A stretch of 64,000 bases of DNA from an uncultured Eubacteriales bacterium (GTDB lineage Bacteria; Bacillota; Clostridia; Oscillospirales; UMGS1783): contig CAKSHC010000009.1 of the NCBI GenBank assembly GCA_934456365.1, positions 18,979-82,978 on the forward strand. The letters run 5' to 3'. The notes under the pieces are model-generated. The model worked only from the letters and a program-made list of their open reading frames with translations. It did not search any database and was not told where the DNA came from. A program made the position numbers and the translations under genes. Position 1 is the first letter of the stretch. Each line of letters starts with the position of its first letter. Shown here in pieces: positions 16,081 to 24,649 of the stretch.

Positions 16081-16662
16081 TCACTTCGCGCTTTTTGATG
16101 GGCCGGCGTCGATCCGCAGCCGGGAAAGCGCCAGCCGGATGTCGCCGCGGATGACCAAAGCCAGCTTTTCCACGATCGCTTCCGGCTCTTCCTTCAGATC
16201 GACTGCGATCCAGTCCAGCATCAGCCCGACAAAGATGTAGGAATAAATACGGGCGATCCAGGCCTTGTCCTCCTCCCGCACCGTCATCCCGCAGGCCTGC
16301 TCCTCCACCACCCCGCGCACCAGTCCGGCGATCAGCGGATCCAGATAGCGCTCCACCCGCTCCCGGCTCACACAGCGGTACACATTGAGGATAAAGGGCT
16401 TGTTGTCTCTCACCGCATGAAAGATCTGCACAAAGCCCTCTTCCCAGGTCGCCCCCGTCTTTTTATCCTGAAGCGCCCGGGTCGCGTCCTCCACACAGCT
16501 CCATTCCACCAGATCGTAAATATCCTTGAAATGGTAGTAGAAGGTCATGCGGTTGATCCCGCAGTCCTCCGTGATGTCCGAAATGGTGATCTTATTGAGC
16601 GGTTTTTGAAGAAGCAGGTTCTTCAAAGAGGCCTCCAGCGCCCGCTTGGTGATCTGCGACAT
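16081..16662 (-). CDS. TetR-family regulator (second, DhaS/YhgD-like)
   Basis: A 193-residue regulator. N-terminal helix-turn-helix: KNLLLQKPLNKITISDITEDCGINRMTFYYHFKD, where TFYYHF is the TetR recognition signature, followed by a DIYDLVEW segment and a C-terminal eight-helix ligand domain typical of the DhaS/TetR_C group. The gene starts three bases after the aconitase X small-subunit stop and so is last in the ene-reductase/aconitase X operon. It is next to ohyA and could control both; the 29-base inverted repeat between them is the obvious candidate site. Confidence 0.88.
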   Translation of the reverse strand: MSQITKRALEASLKNLLLQKPLNKITISDITEDCGINRMTFYYHFKDIYDLVEWSCVEDATRALQDKKTGATWEEGFVQIFHAVRDNKPFILNVYRCVSRERVERYLDPLIAGLVRGVVEEQACGMTVREEDKAWIARIYSYIFVGLMLDWIAVDLKEEPEAIVEKLALVIRGDIRLALSRLRIDAGPSKSAK

Positions 16663-16665
16663 GGC

Positions 16666-17109
16666 TCACCCCACCGCAACCCGGCCGTCCGGATGAATGG
16701 TGATGCTCATCCCATCCTCCACATAGGAAAGGAATTCCTCCCCCAGCGAATCGATCACCGGCAAAGGATGCCCCTCCAGCCACACGTCCGAAAGCACAGC
16801 CCCCGCCGCTGCCAGAGAATCGATCGGCTCCGAAAAGAGCAGACAGGCCGGCTGCCGCCCCATCGCGCAGGCGCAGTAAAGCACCAGCCCGCCCGTCGTC
16901 GAGCCAATGGTGCGCGGCAGGCAAAGCGCCTTGCCCAGCATCTTCTTGCCGTAAAGATCGGGGTTGTTCTGATCCCCGCAGGTCGCCTCCTTGTCGCCGA
17001 ACTGCAAAGCCTTCTGGAAGGAGGCCAGCGTGTTGAGCCCGCCGTGAGATACCAGCGCGGGCGCCGTCAGGCTCCCTGCCGCCACCACGCGTCCCTGAAA
17101 TTCCTTCAT
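16666..17109 (-). CDS. Aconitase X small (swivel) subunit, DUF126
   Basis: A 147-residue protein of the swivelling-domain family that pairs with the aconitase X large subunit. The N-terminus GRVVAAGSLTAPALVS, the LGKALCLPRTIGSTTGG segment with the conserved catalytic-type serine in GS, and SEPIDSLAAAGAVLSD match the family. The family's usual RGSSSGS is replaced by TIGSTTGG. Start is one base from the large-subunit stop. In most bacteria the two subunits are fused or adjacent, and act as cis-3-hydroxy-L-proline dehydratase; in archaea as phosphomevalonate dehydratase. Neither context is present here. Confidence 0.85.
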   Translation of the reverse strand: MKEFQGRVVAAGSLTAPALVSHGGLNTLASFQKALQFGDKEATCGDQNNPDLYGKKMLGKALCLPRTIGSTTGGLVLYCACAMGRQPACLLFSEPIDSLAAAGAVLSDVWLEGHPLPVIDSLGEEFLSYVEDGMSITIHPDGRVAVG

Positions 17110-17110
17110 C

Positions 17111-18394
17111 TTATTTGCCCCCCTTCGTGATCTGCTCTAAGATCTCGTCGTCGGTGTAGTAGCGCGCGCTCGTGTAGGTGCGCAGCTTGTTGCTCGAGGT
17201 GATCACCGGCATGCTCGTGCTCAAAGGATTGTTCATATACATCAGCGGGCAGATATAGCTCGTGACCACTCCCATCGCCCGCAGCTTCGCCCCGCGCGGC
17301 GTCTTCTCAAATTCGCGCAGCACCGCCGGCGCCGCCGTAAACACCGTCGGGATCGCCACCTTCTCGCGCCCGGCCTCCGAAAGCGCCTTCTCCAGCCGAT
17401 CCGTCCAGCTCTCCAGCTGATTGAGGCTCATGTGCGGGCAGCCCATAAAGCAGAGCTTCGGCCGCGCGTCCTTGTTTTTCCAGATCACAGGATAGGAATC
17501 GTAAACCCGCTGCAATTCCGCGTCGTCCACCACATAAACCTTCGCGCCCTCGCGGATCAGGCTCTCGCCCAGTTCACAGGCCTCCGGCGTGATGTTCTCC
17601 ACATGATAAAGCCCCACGGCCCCGTTGGAAGCCGTCGCCGCCCCAAAGTCCTTGAGATAGGTCTTGGCGTCGTCGTCAAGCTGCCCCAGCCAGCGGTCCA
17701 GCCCCTTGATGTAGGGCACATCCTCCATCACCTTCATGCCGATCGCCGAGCCCAGAAGCTGCGCCTCCGGCTTTTTGGTGGTGCGGATCTCCACGATCCA
17801 GTCGGCCTTGCGCCCCTCGTCCTTCAAAAGCCCGAAGGAGGGCACATACCCCACGATCGAGCCCATCAGATCGATGATCCCCGAGTTGCGGTTGCATCGC
17901 GCCCCGAGCACCGAGTTGGCATACACCACCGCAGACGACTCCGACCAGGACAAAACATCGCCCTTCTTCGGCGTGTTGCCCACCTCTTTCATGTAGCAGG
18001 TGCAGGTGAAGGCATCGTCATCCATCAGACCGAGCTTTTTGAGCTGCCCTTCGTAGAAATCCTGCTTGGTATACATAAACTTGCGAAACACCAGATTCTG
18101 CAGAAAGCTCGCCGGCACATTCTTGTCCAAAGGCCGCGGGTCGGCCGAGAATTTCTGCGAGGAAACCTCGCCCGCCGCCAGGATCTGATCCATCAGCGCA
18201 TACACAGGCCCCAATGCCTTGAGCCCGAAGGAAGTCACCAGATGGTTGTATTCGCTCGTCACCGGCACCATCTCGTCCGCGCCGAAAAGCTCGCCGTAGC
18301 GCACCATCGTTTCCATCACCTTGGCCATCGTTTCGCCCTTTTCGCCGCGCAGAATGGCCGCCTGCTCGTCCGTCAGCCGCATCTTCGTTTCCAT
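17111..18394 (-). CDS. Aconitase X large (catalytic) subunit
   Basis: A 427-residue iron-sulfur dehydratase subunit. The stretch DDAFTCTCYM, WSESSAVVYANSVLGARCNR (canonical WAESNAVxxANSVLGART), and CFMGCPHMSLNQL contains the conserved cysteines and serine that place the cluster and substrate; note ARC where most relatives have ART. The ATG at 18394 follows a GAAAGGCGG site and lies 17 bases after the ene-reductase stop; a second ATG at 18382 is possible. Known members dehydrate cis-3-hydroxyproline or phosphomevalonate, but there is no proline racemase or mevalonate gene nearby. Together with the OYE-type reductase it suggests dehydration then reduction. Confidence 0.85.
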   Translation of the reverse strand: METKMRLTDEQAAILRGEKGETMAKVMETMVRYGELFGADEMVPVTSEYNHLVTSFGLKALGPVYALMDQILAAGEVSSQKFSADPRPLDKNVPASFLQNLVFRKFMYTKQDFYEGQLKKLGLMDDDAFTCTCYMKEVGNTPKKGDVLSWSESSAVVYANSVLGARCNRNSGIIDLMGSIVGYVPSFGLLKDEGRKADWIVEIRTTKKPEAQLLGSAIGMKVMEDVPYIKGLDRWLGQLDDDAKTYLKDFGAATASNGAVGLYHVENITPEACELGESLIREGAKVYVVDDAELQRVYDSYPVIWKNKDARPKLCFMGCPHMSLNQLESWTDRLEKALSEAGREKVAIPTVFTAAPAVLREFEKTPRGAKLRAMGVVTSYICPLMYMNNPLSTSMPVITSSNKLRTYTSARYYTDDEILEQITKGGK

Positions 18395-18411
18395 TGTTTC
18401 CGCCGCCTTTC

Positions 18412-20463
18412 TCAAATTTTCATGGCCGCTTCGTAAGCGCCCCAGATCACTGTGCGCAGGTTGCCCACCTCGCGGCAGTCGCCCACCAGCTGCATTCCGC
18501 TCCCCTTCTTGGTCAAAGGCGCCGGGATCGAGCCCGCGCAGCTGATCACCGAATCGCAGGCGATCTCCACCTCGCTCCCGTCCTTGCGGGTGCAGAGAAT
18601 GCTCCCGTCGCGCACCTCCTTCAGAGTCGTCTCCAGATAAACGGGAACCTCCTTCCAGGCAAACCATTCGCGCAGATACGAGGAGTTTGCCAAACAAACC
18701 CCCTTCTGACTCACCAGATCGTCCTTCATCTCCACGATCAAAGGCTTCTTGCCCTGCAAAGCCAGCTCATAGGCGATCTCCGAACCGGTCAGCCCGCCGC
18801 CGATCACCGCAACCGTCTCGCCCACCGGCGCGCCGCGCAGGAAATCGCAGGCCTCCACCATCTTCTCATAGCCGGGCACCCGCCGCAAAAGCCGCGGCAC
18901 CGCCCCCGTCGCCACGATCACCGGCCCCGAAAGCGCCGAAAGATCCGTGATCTCCTCGTTGAGATGCACCTCGATCTTCAAAAGCTCCATCTGCCGGCGA
19001 TACCAAGCCAGAAGCTCGCGCAGCTTGCCCTTGTAGGATTCGGCGCTCGCCGCAATGAAGGTGCCGCCCAGCTCGGAAGCCTTTTCATGCAGGATCGGAT
19101 TGTGGCCGCGCAGCTTCAGAACCCGCGCCGCCTCCATGCCCCCGATGCCGCCGCCGACGATGTGAACCGTCCGGGGCTGCCGGGCCGGCTCGATGTGGTG
19201 CTTGCCCCACTGCATCATCTCGGCATTGACCGCGCACCGCGCCAGATGCAGACTGTCGGAAAGATCCTGATCGTTGGGCACTCCCTTGTAATGACACATG
19301 TTGAAGCAGCCGTTGTGGCAGAGAATGCAGGGACGAATATCCTCCTCCCGCCCCTCGGCCAGCTTCCGGATCCATTCCGGATCCGCCAGAAACTGCCGGG
19401 CAAACCCCGCGCCGTCCAGCCGCCCGGCCGCCACCGATTCGGCAGCCGCCGCAGGCGTGAGCCGCCCCGCCGCGATCACCGGGATGTCCACGAACCGGCG
19501 AATGTGCTCCACGTCCGCCAGATTGCAGTTTTCCGGCATGTAGATCGGCGGATGTGCCCAGTACCAGGCGTCGTAGGTGCCGTTGTCGCAGTTGAGGCAG
19601 TCGTAGCCGGCCTCCTGCAGATAGCGGGCCGCCCGCTCCGATTCCTCCAGATCGCGCCCCACCTCGGTGTAGTCCTCGCCCGGCAAGGCCCCCTGCCGGA
19701 AGCCCTTCGTCTTGGAGACCACACTGTAGCGCAGCGAAACCGGGAAATCCGCCCCGCAGGCCTTCTTGATCGCCTGCACGATCTCCACCGGGAACCGGTA
19801 GCGGTTTTCAAAGGAACCGCCGTATTCGTCGGTCCGCTTGTTGACATACCCCAAAGTGAACTGATCGAGCAAATATCCCTCGTGCACCGCGTGGACCTCC
19901 ACACCGTCCACCCCGGCATCCTTCAGAAGCCGGGAGCACTCGGCAAAGGATTCGATAAACTGCGCGATCTCCTCGCGGGTCATCGCCCGGGAAGGCACCT
20001 TATCCGACCATCGGTTGGGCGAGGGCGAGGCCGACGCCGTGATCTTGTCCAGATCCATAAAGGGCTTGCTCAAAACCCGCAAAGCCTTGTTGGTGTAAAG
20101 CTTTTCCATCATGGCGCTGATGGTGAAGGAGCGGCCGAACCCGGCCGTGAGCTGCACAAAAAGCTTGGCGCCCGTCTTGTGAAACTCCGGCATCCATTTC
20201 TTCAGATCGGCATACATCTTCTTGTTCTTATGCAGCCACTGCCCGAACATCGGATTGTAAACCGGCTGGCAGCCCGGCAGCACAAGCCCCGCGCCGTTTT
20301 TCGCCGCCTCCAAAACAAAGCGAGCACCGTCCTTGTCAAAATGGTTCTTCTCCATCCAGCCGAACAGATCGGTGCCTCCCATGCTCGTCACCACGAAACG
20401 GTTCTTGATCTCGCAGTTTCCGATCTTCCAGGGGGTAAACAGCGGTTCCAGGTTTTGCTTCAT
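18412..20463 (-). CDS. NADH:flavin oxidoreductase/NAD-dependent ene reductase (FadH/BaiCD type)
   Basis: A 683-residue FMN, FAD and iron-sulfur protein of the 2,4-dienoyl-CoA reductase type. An N-terminal Old-Yellow-Enzyme barrel (LEPLFTPWKIGNCEIKNRFV-like start; HEGYLLDQFTLG; NKRTDEYGGSFENRYRF) is followed by the four-cysteine cluster motif CILCHNGCFNMC and a C-terminal FAD/NAD domain (VHIVGGGIGGMEAARVL, ETVAVIGGGLTGSEIAYEL). Relatives reduce dienoyl-CoAs, enones or 3-oxo-delta4 bile acids. The normal OYE HGAHGYLL is HAVHEGYLL here. It is the first gene of the operon with aconitase X and TetR; the ATG at 20463 has GGAGGATGCG upstream. Confidence 0.92.
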   Translation of the reverse strand: MKQNLEPLFTPWKIGNCEIKNRFVVTSMGGTDLFGWMEKNHFDKDGARFVLEAAKNGAGLVLPGCQPVYNPMFGQWLHKNKKMYADLKKWMPEFHKTGAKLFVQLTAGFGRSFTISAMMEKLYTNKALRVLSKPFMDLDKITASASPSPNRWSDKVPSRAMTREEIAQFIESFAECSRLLKDAGVDGVEVHAVHEGYLLDQFTLGYVNKRTDEYGGSFENRYRFPVEIVQAIKKACGADFPVSLRYSVVSKTKGFRQGALPGEDYTEVGRDLEESERAARYLQEAGYDCLNCDNGTYDAWYWAHPPIYMPENCNLADVEHIRRFVDIPVIAAGRLTPAAAAESVAAGRLDGAGFARQFLADPEWIRKLAEGREEDIRPCILCHNGCFNMCHYKGVPNDQDLSDSLHLARCAVNAEMMQWGKHHIEPARQPRTVHIVGGGIGGMEAARVLKLRGHNPILHEKASELGGTFIAASAESYKGKLRELLAWYRRQMELLKIEVHLNEEITDLSALSGPVIVATGAVPRLLRRVPGYEKMVEACDFLRGAPVGETVAVIGGGLTGSEIAYELALQGKKPLIVEMKDDLVSQKGVCLANSSYLREWFAWKEVPVYLETTLKEVRDGSILCTRKDGSEVEIACDSVISCAGSIPAPLTKKGSGMQLVGDCREVGNLRTVIWGAYEAAMKI

Positions 20464-20501
20464 GATCGCATCCTCCGTTTTCTTTAGAAAAATCCATTTT
20501 T

Positions 20502-20529
20502 ATTATATAATATCCATGAAAAATTTCAA
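20502..20529 (-). promoter_or_regulatory. Promoter of the ene-reductase/aconitase X operon
   Basis: Minus strand TTGAAA (20524-20529), 16-base spacer, perfect TATAAT (20502-20507), about 40 bases before the ATG. The surrounding sequence is AT-rich and contains a GAAAAATTT/AAATTTTTC inverted repeat. Confidence 0.65.
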
Positions 20530-20647
20530 GTTTTTTCCCGAAAAACAGAAAATTTTTCGTATCCCGCTCCCCCGTTACCTCAAACAGACCGCACAGCTTT
20601 CCTAAGCGCAGTCCCGCCCCGGAAATCCGCCCCTTTCACGAGCTTTG

Positions 20648-20689
20648 AAAAACACCCTGCAAGCACCAAAATCCTTGCAGGGTGTTTTT
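20648..20689. terminator. Terminator after the helicase gene
   Basis: Perfect 16-base arms (20648-20663 and 20674-20689), A/T tracts on both ends; the helicase stop codon at 20688 lies inside the 3' arm. Confidence 0.85.
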
Positions 20690-23177
20690 ATGCCTTGTTT
20701 CCGCCGATCTTTCGAATATAATGACACCCTTTGTCCTTGTAGTTTGCGCAGCCCAAAAAGTCGCCGTAAGGCCCACTTCGGCGCACAAGCCGCCCGCCGC
20801 ACAGCGGACAGGTGTATCGTTCTTTGCGCATCGCCTCGCCATAAGCCTTCTCGATCTCTTTCACAAAAGCCGATTCGTTTCCCTGGATCGTAACAAGCCA
20901 AACCTTCTTCTTTGCCCGCGTGATCGCCACATAAAACAGGCGGCGTTCTTCGGCAAAGGGATACCGATCGCCATTCTCAAGAAGTAATCGGAAAATGGGA
21001 GCGTCCGCCACCTGGCTCGGGAAACCCATACCATACGCTTTGTTGTTCAGCAAAAACACATAATCGGCCTGCAGCCCCTTGGAACCATGCGCCGTCATAA
21101 AAGAAATCTGCAGGTCGGGACGCTTGGAAAAAACCACCTCTGTCTGCCCATGCGCCGCATCGTACCTATAATCAAACCGATTGTCTTCATCCAGAATCTT
21201 TATATCGAATCGATACCGCCCCAGAAACAGCACAGTACTTCCCTTGGGCAAGTCTTTCAGCCGTTGTGCGAGAAACCCCATGGCATGAGCGTCGGTATAC
21301 CCCGTAATTTTCTCCAAAGCAAAGCCTTGATCGGCAACCGCGCTGCGCAGTTCCTTCTTCTTTTGCTCCGGATTTTCCATGATAAACTGACCGCTGACAG
21401 AAATCAGGCTCTGAGGAAATCGATAAGTCGTTTCAATCCGGCTGATCTCCGAAGCTCCCCAGTATTTCTCAAAGTTGAGGATAAAGCCGATGTCGCTTCC
21501 GCTGAAACGGTAAATGCTTTGCCAGTCGTCGCCCACGCAGAATAAGCGAAAATCCTGCTGCTTTCGCAGTGCCTCCAATAGCCGATAACGAGCCCGGGAA
21601 ATATCCTGATATTCATCCACGATCACATAGCGGTAGGAATGGGAAAACCGACGCTGCCGCACATAAGCAGAAGCCAGATTCACCATATCATTGAAATCAA
21701 TTTCGGCCTTGTCGCACAGCATATTCTGATAGGCCGCAAAGATTGGATCGATCAACTCGATCGCGGTTTGGATGCTTTTCAGATTCTGAAAATCGCAATT
21801 TTTGAACCGAATATCATCCAATGTGCAATCGTTGCTTTTTGTCAACGCAATAACGGTTCCAAACAGCTCCGCCACCCGATCGAGCTTCTGATTCTCCGTT
21901 CCGCCGATCTGCGCCCACAAACGTTTGGCAGACAAAGGATTCAACACAACGCCGGCTTCTTTCAGGCGTTCCCCCAGTTTGACCAAAAGCTGTTCTTCCA
22001 GTTTTTCATAGGCGTAAACCTCAACCAGGCGGGTTCCGTGGCTGCGGTGCAGCTCGCGCTTCCACCGGATCCCTTCCTGATAGGTTTGTGCTGCGGATTT
22101 TCCATGTTTCCCGGAAAAATAGACAGGAACCTCTCCCCGGCGATTGATCCCGAAATATTCAATATACAGATCAAAATCGGGAAGGTAAAAATCCGGATGG
22201 TATTGCCCAAACTCAGCTGTTCTTGTGTCAACCGGGTATTCCCGTTCGTACACATAGTCAACCCCGTTTTGCGCCAGAAAATTGGCAATATCCAGCTCGC
22301 CATAGCTTTTTACCGTTTCTTTTTTCAGCGTTACGGGCGGATTATATTTCAGATAAGAAAGATATTCTTTCTCGGTTTGAAATTCAAATTCAGATTTCTG
22401 TCCCGCTCCGTTAAAGGTCAGATAACCGCACAATTTTCTCAGATAGGAAGAGTCCTGCGTCAGAACATCCAACTGGTTTCGGACAAATCGCCGGATATCA
22501 TCCGTGTGTATTTTGGGCTTTTTTCCCTGCACGGAGGTAATAATCTCCAGTCCTAGCTTATGAAAGGTCTGCGCGGCGATCGGCAGACCGATTTCCTTCT
22601 TCAGCCGCTCGCTCATCTCTGATGCGGAAGCATTGGTAAAGGATAGAACCAGGATATCCTCCGGTTTGCAGATTTCTTTTTTCAATAAATATTTCACATA
22701 GCCGACAATCGTGGTGGTTTTGCCCGTTCCTGCGCCGGCAAGAACAAGATGATTGCGCGCCTCCTTGGTAATGCAGCGCAGCTGCTGACTGTCAAGCGTC
22801 TTCCCTTCTACAGGCAAAATCAACGCCGCAGCTTCTTCCTCCTTTTGGCTTGCCAGCCGATTATTGTGGGCCTGAATCTTGTCGGAAATCCGTTCATAAG
22901 CCCTCATAAATACAGGAGCCGACTGCCGAATTTCACGCCCGGACAACCCGAAGCCAAACAATAGCCCGCCCGTCTTCTTCTTTGTCCGCTCGTACGTGGA
23001 TCGCCATTTTTTCTGAAAGCATTCTGCCGTCATGGGATCAAGATATTTGTCTTTTATAAGAAACAAGCGCTCTTCTTCCTGCAGCGCTTCTTCGATCTGC
23101 AAAAAAAGCTCGTTCTTCTCCTCTGCCTTTCGGCCGGCAGAATTTGATTCGGAGCATTGTTTCCGTTTCATCGGCAT
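20688..23177 (-). CDS. UvrD-like helicase (helicase IV type) with nuclease-like insert and zinc ribbon
   Basis: An 829-residue superfamily 1 helicase. Walker A AGAGTGKT (148-154), QTFHKLG, VDEYQDIS (Walker B), GDDWQSIYRFSG, TYRFPQSL, MTAHGSKGLQADYV and VAITRAKK are all present. Between motifs Ia and II, about residues 285-345, lies SYGELDIANFL, PDFYLPDFDLYIEYFG, a PD-(D/E)XK-like pattern (PDF...IE). The C-terminus is a topoisomerase-type zinc ribbon (CPLCGGRL ... GCHYIRKI). Base composition is distinctly more AT-rich than neighbours and it sits alone with its own terminator, so recent transfer is likely. It may act in DNA repair or defence; no partner gene is nearby. The ATG at 23177 follows GGGAGG. 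Confidence 0.88.
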   Translation of the reverse strand: MPMKRKQCSESNSAGRKAEEKNELFLQIEEALQEEERLFLIKDKYLDPMTAECFQKKWRSTYERTKKKTGGLLFGFGLSGREIRQSAPVFMRAYERISDKIQAHNNRLASQKEEEAAALILPVEGKTLDSQQLRCITKEARNHLVLAGAGTGKTTTIVGYVKYLLKKEICKPEDILVLSFTNASASEMSERLKKEIGLPIAAQTFHKLGLEIITSVQGKKPKIHTDDIRRFVRNQLDVLTQDSSYLRKLCGYLTFNGAGQKSEFEFQTEKEYLSYLKYNPPVTLKKETVKSYGELDIANFLAQNGVDYVYEREYPVDTRTAEFGQYHPDFYLPDFDLYIEYFGINRRGEVPVYFSGKHGKSAAQTYQEGIRWKRELHRSHGTRLVEVYAYEKLEEQLLVKLGERLKEAGVVLNPLSAKRLWAQIGGTENQKLDRVAELFGTVIALTKSNDCTLDDIRFKNCDFQNLKSIQTAIELIDPIFAAYQNMLCDKAEIDFNDMVNLASAYVRQRRFSHSYRYVIVDEYQDISRARYRLLEALRKQQDFRLFCVGDDWQSIYRFSGSDIGFILNFEKYWGASEISRIETTYRFPQSLISVSGQFIMENPEQKKKELRSAVADQGFALEKITGYTDAHAMGFLAQRLKDLPKGSTVLFLGRYRFDIKILDEDNRFDYRYDAAHGQTEVVFSKRPDLQISFMTAHGSKGLQADYVFLLNNKAYGMGFPSQVADAPIFRLLLENGDRYPFAEERRLFYVAITRAKKKVWLVTIQGNESAFVKEIEKAYGEAMRKERYTCPLCGGRLVRRSGPYGDFLGCANYKDKGCHYIRKIGGNKA

Positions 23178-23238
23178 AGTCCATACCTCCCGGGATGATG
23201 CAAAAACGCCGGAAATTTTCTATCCACGCCGGTTTGGC

Positions 23239-23985
23239 TTAACTCAGCAGCGCTTCCCTGCTCTTTTCCGGATCGAAGAGCAGCTGGGCGATGTGCAGCC
23301 CGTTTGCGCCGCCGGCCAGAATTCCTTCCAGGCAATAGTGGCAGCTGCAGACCACGGCCTTCGTTTCATAGCGCCGGCAATACTCCCGCATGAGCCGCGT
23401 CTGCTCCTCTTCGGTATGGGGCTCGAAGAGCCCGGCGGCGTTTTCCCGGTAATGCTTCGGGGCCAGCTGCGGATTGCGGGCGACCTGCGGCCGATACAGG
23501 GATTTCCCGCAGAAATCAGCCTTTTCGCGGTTTGCGGGAAGCTCCAGAAAGCGAAGATTCATCTTGGAAAGCAGGCTGCGCACCGCCTCGTGGGTCGCGC
23601 TGCGGTCGCGCAGACGCCAGCAATCCTGCAGCGTCACGCACGCCCCGGAATAATCCGGAAGCGGAAAGGCTTCGTCCTGATCCAGAAGCTCCCACAGCGA
23701 ATGCACCTCGCGCACCCCGCGCCATTCCTCGGCGATGTTCAGGCAATTCGGGCAGAGCGACCAGAGGGAATCTTCGGGTGAAAAAACCGCGCTCTGCGGC
23801 AGCTCCCGCCAGCTCTTGGCGCAGGGCCCGGGCGGCATTTTCTCTTCGTAATACTCCGTGCGCCACCCCGGCACGCAGCAGCGCACCGTTTTCAGATCCC
23901 CGCGCGAGGCAATATATTCCCGTATTTTTCCGCTCAATTCGGGAAACTGCGCCGTAAACACGCAGCCCGCGATGTAGTATTTCAC
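23239..23985 (-). CDS. Cysteine-rich HdrB-like protein (CCG-type)
   Basis: A 248-residue protein rich in cysteine. Motifs: RCCVPGW, LCPNCLNI, CVTLQDCWRLRD, FCGKSLYRP and CSCHYCLEG. The paired CCxxG/CxxC patterns resemble the cysteine-rich (CCG) domain of heterodisulfide reductase subunit B and of succinate/glycolate oxidase iron-sulfur subunits, which hold an unusual Fe-S cluster. The GTG at 23985 has AGGA five bases upstream; a longer frame overlaps the upstream gene. It lies 29 bases after the PPC-domain gene and may share its transcript. The reaction is unknown. Confidence 0.6.
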   Translation of the reverse strand: MKYYIAGCVFTAQFPELSGKIREYIASRGDLKTVRCCVPGWRTEYYEEKMPPGPCAKSWRELPQSAVFSPEDSLWSLCPNCLNIAEEWRGVREVHSLWELLDQDEAFPLPDYSGACVTLQDCWRLRDRSATHEAVRSLLSKMNLRFLELPANREKADFCGKSLYRPQVARNPQLAPKHYRENAAGLFEPHTEEEQTRLMREYCRRYETKAVVCSCHYCLEGILAGGANGLHIAQLLFDPEKSREALLS

Positions 23986-24014
23986 TGCTTCCTGCCCTCT
24001 TTTGCTCGATTTTC

Positions 24015-24458
24015 TCAAAGATCCCAAAGATTCAGGCCGGTTTCTTCGTCCGAAACGCGCTCAACGCGTCCATAAATCGGACGAATCACCACCTCGCAGG
24101 TCGCGCCGCAGCGCGCCCGGTTGAGATGCCCGCCGACCATCCGGCCGTCTTCCCCGGCGGCGGCCAGGTGAAGATGGCAGTAGGGGGCGCCGTTTTGGGT
24201 AGTGATCGTGCCGGAAAGGGACACGATCTCATGCGGCCCCGAAAATTCATTGGCCCGATATTCCTTTTTTTCCACGTTGTAAACCCCCACCGTGAAGGAA
24301 TCGGTCGCGCCGATAGCTTCCACCGAGGCCAGGGAAATCTTGAGCTGCCGAGCCGTTTCCAGGATCTGCTCCACGATTTCTTCGCCCCGATCCACGCGCA
24401 GCAGGACAGCCTCGGTCGGGCGGTTGAGCGGATTTCGCAAATATCTTTGATAACGCAT
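24015..24458 (-). CDS. PPC-domain (DUF296) DNA-binding-like protein
   Basis: A 147-residue protein of the PPC/DUF296 family (plants and prokaryotes conserved domain). GEEIVEQILETARQLKISLASVEAIGATDSFTVGVYN and GAPYCHLHLAAAGEDGRMVGGHLNRARCGATCEVVI are typical, including the HLH.....GGH histidine pattern that binds a metal in several members. Bacterial members often have no DNA target; some are small trimeric enzymes or sensors. It is upstream of the HdrB-like gene in the same direction. Confidence 0.85.
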   Translation of the reverse strand: MRYQRYLRNPLNRPTEAVLLRVDRGEEIVEQILETARQLKISLASVEAIGATDSFTVGVYNVEKKEYRANEFSGPHEIVSLSGTITTQNGAPYCHLHLAAAGEDGRMVGGHLNRARCGATCEVVIRPIYGRVERVSDEETGLNLWDL

Positions 24459-24649
24459 GACGTTTCCTCCTCAAAATCACCGGTTTTCTTCTTTCATCAT
24501 AGCGAAAAACGCGAAAAATCGCAAGAAAAAAGCTTGCGATTCAAGGGAAATCGTGGTAAAAAAGAGAAGAAATGCGCCGAAACCGGCGCAAATTTAAGCA
24601 AATTCCGGGCGAAAACCGCCCGTTTTTTCATAAAAAAAGGAGCAAAAAC

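Noticed and set aside
18394..20487. Plus-strand frame of 697 codons opposite the ene reductase
   Set aside because: Mirror of a strong conserved gene; no domain seen.
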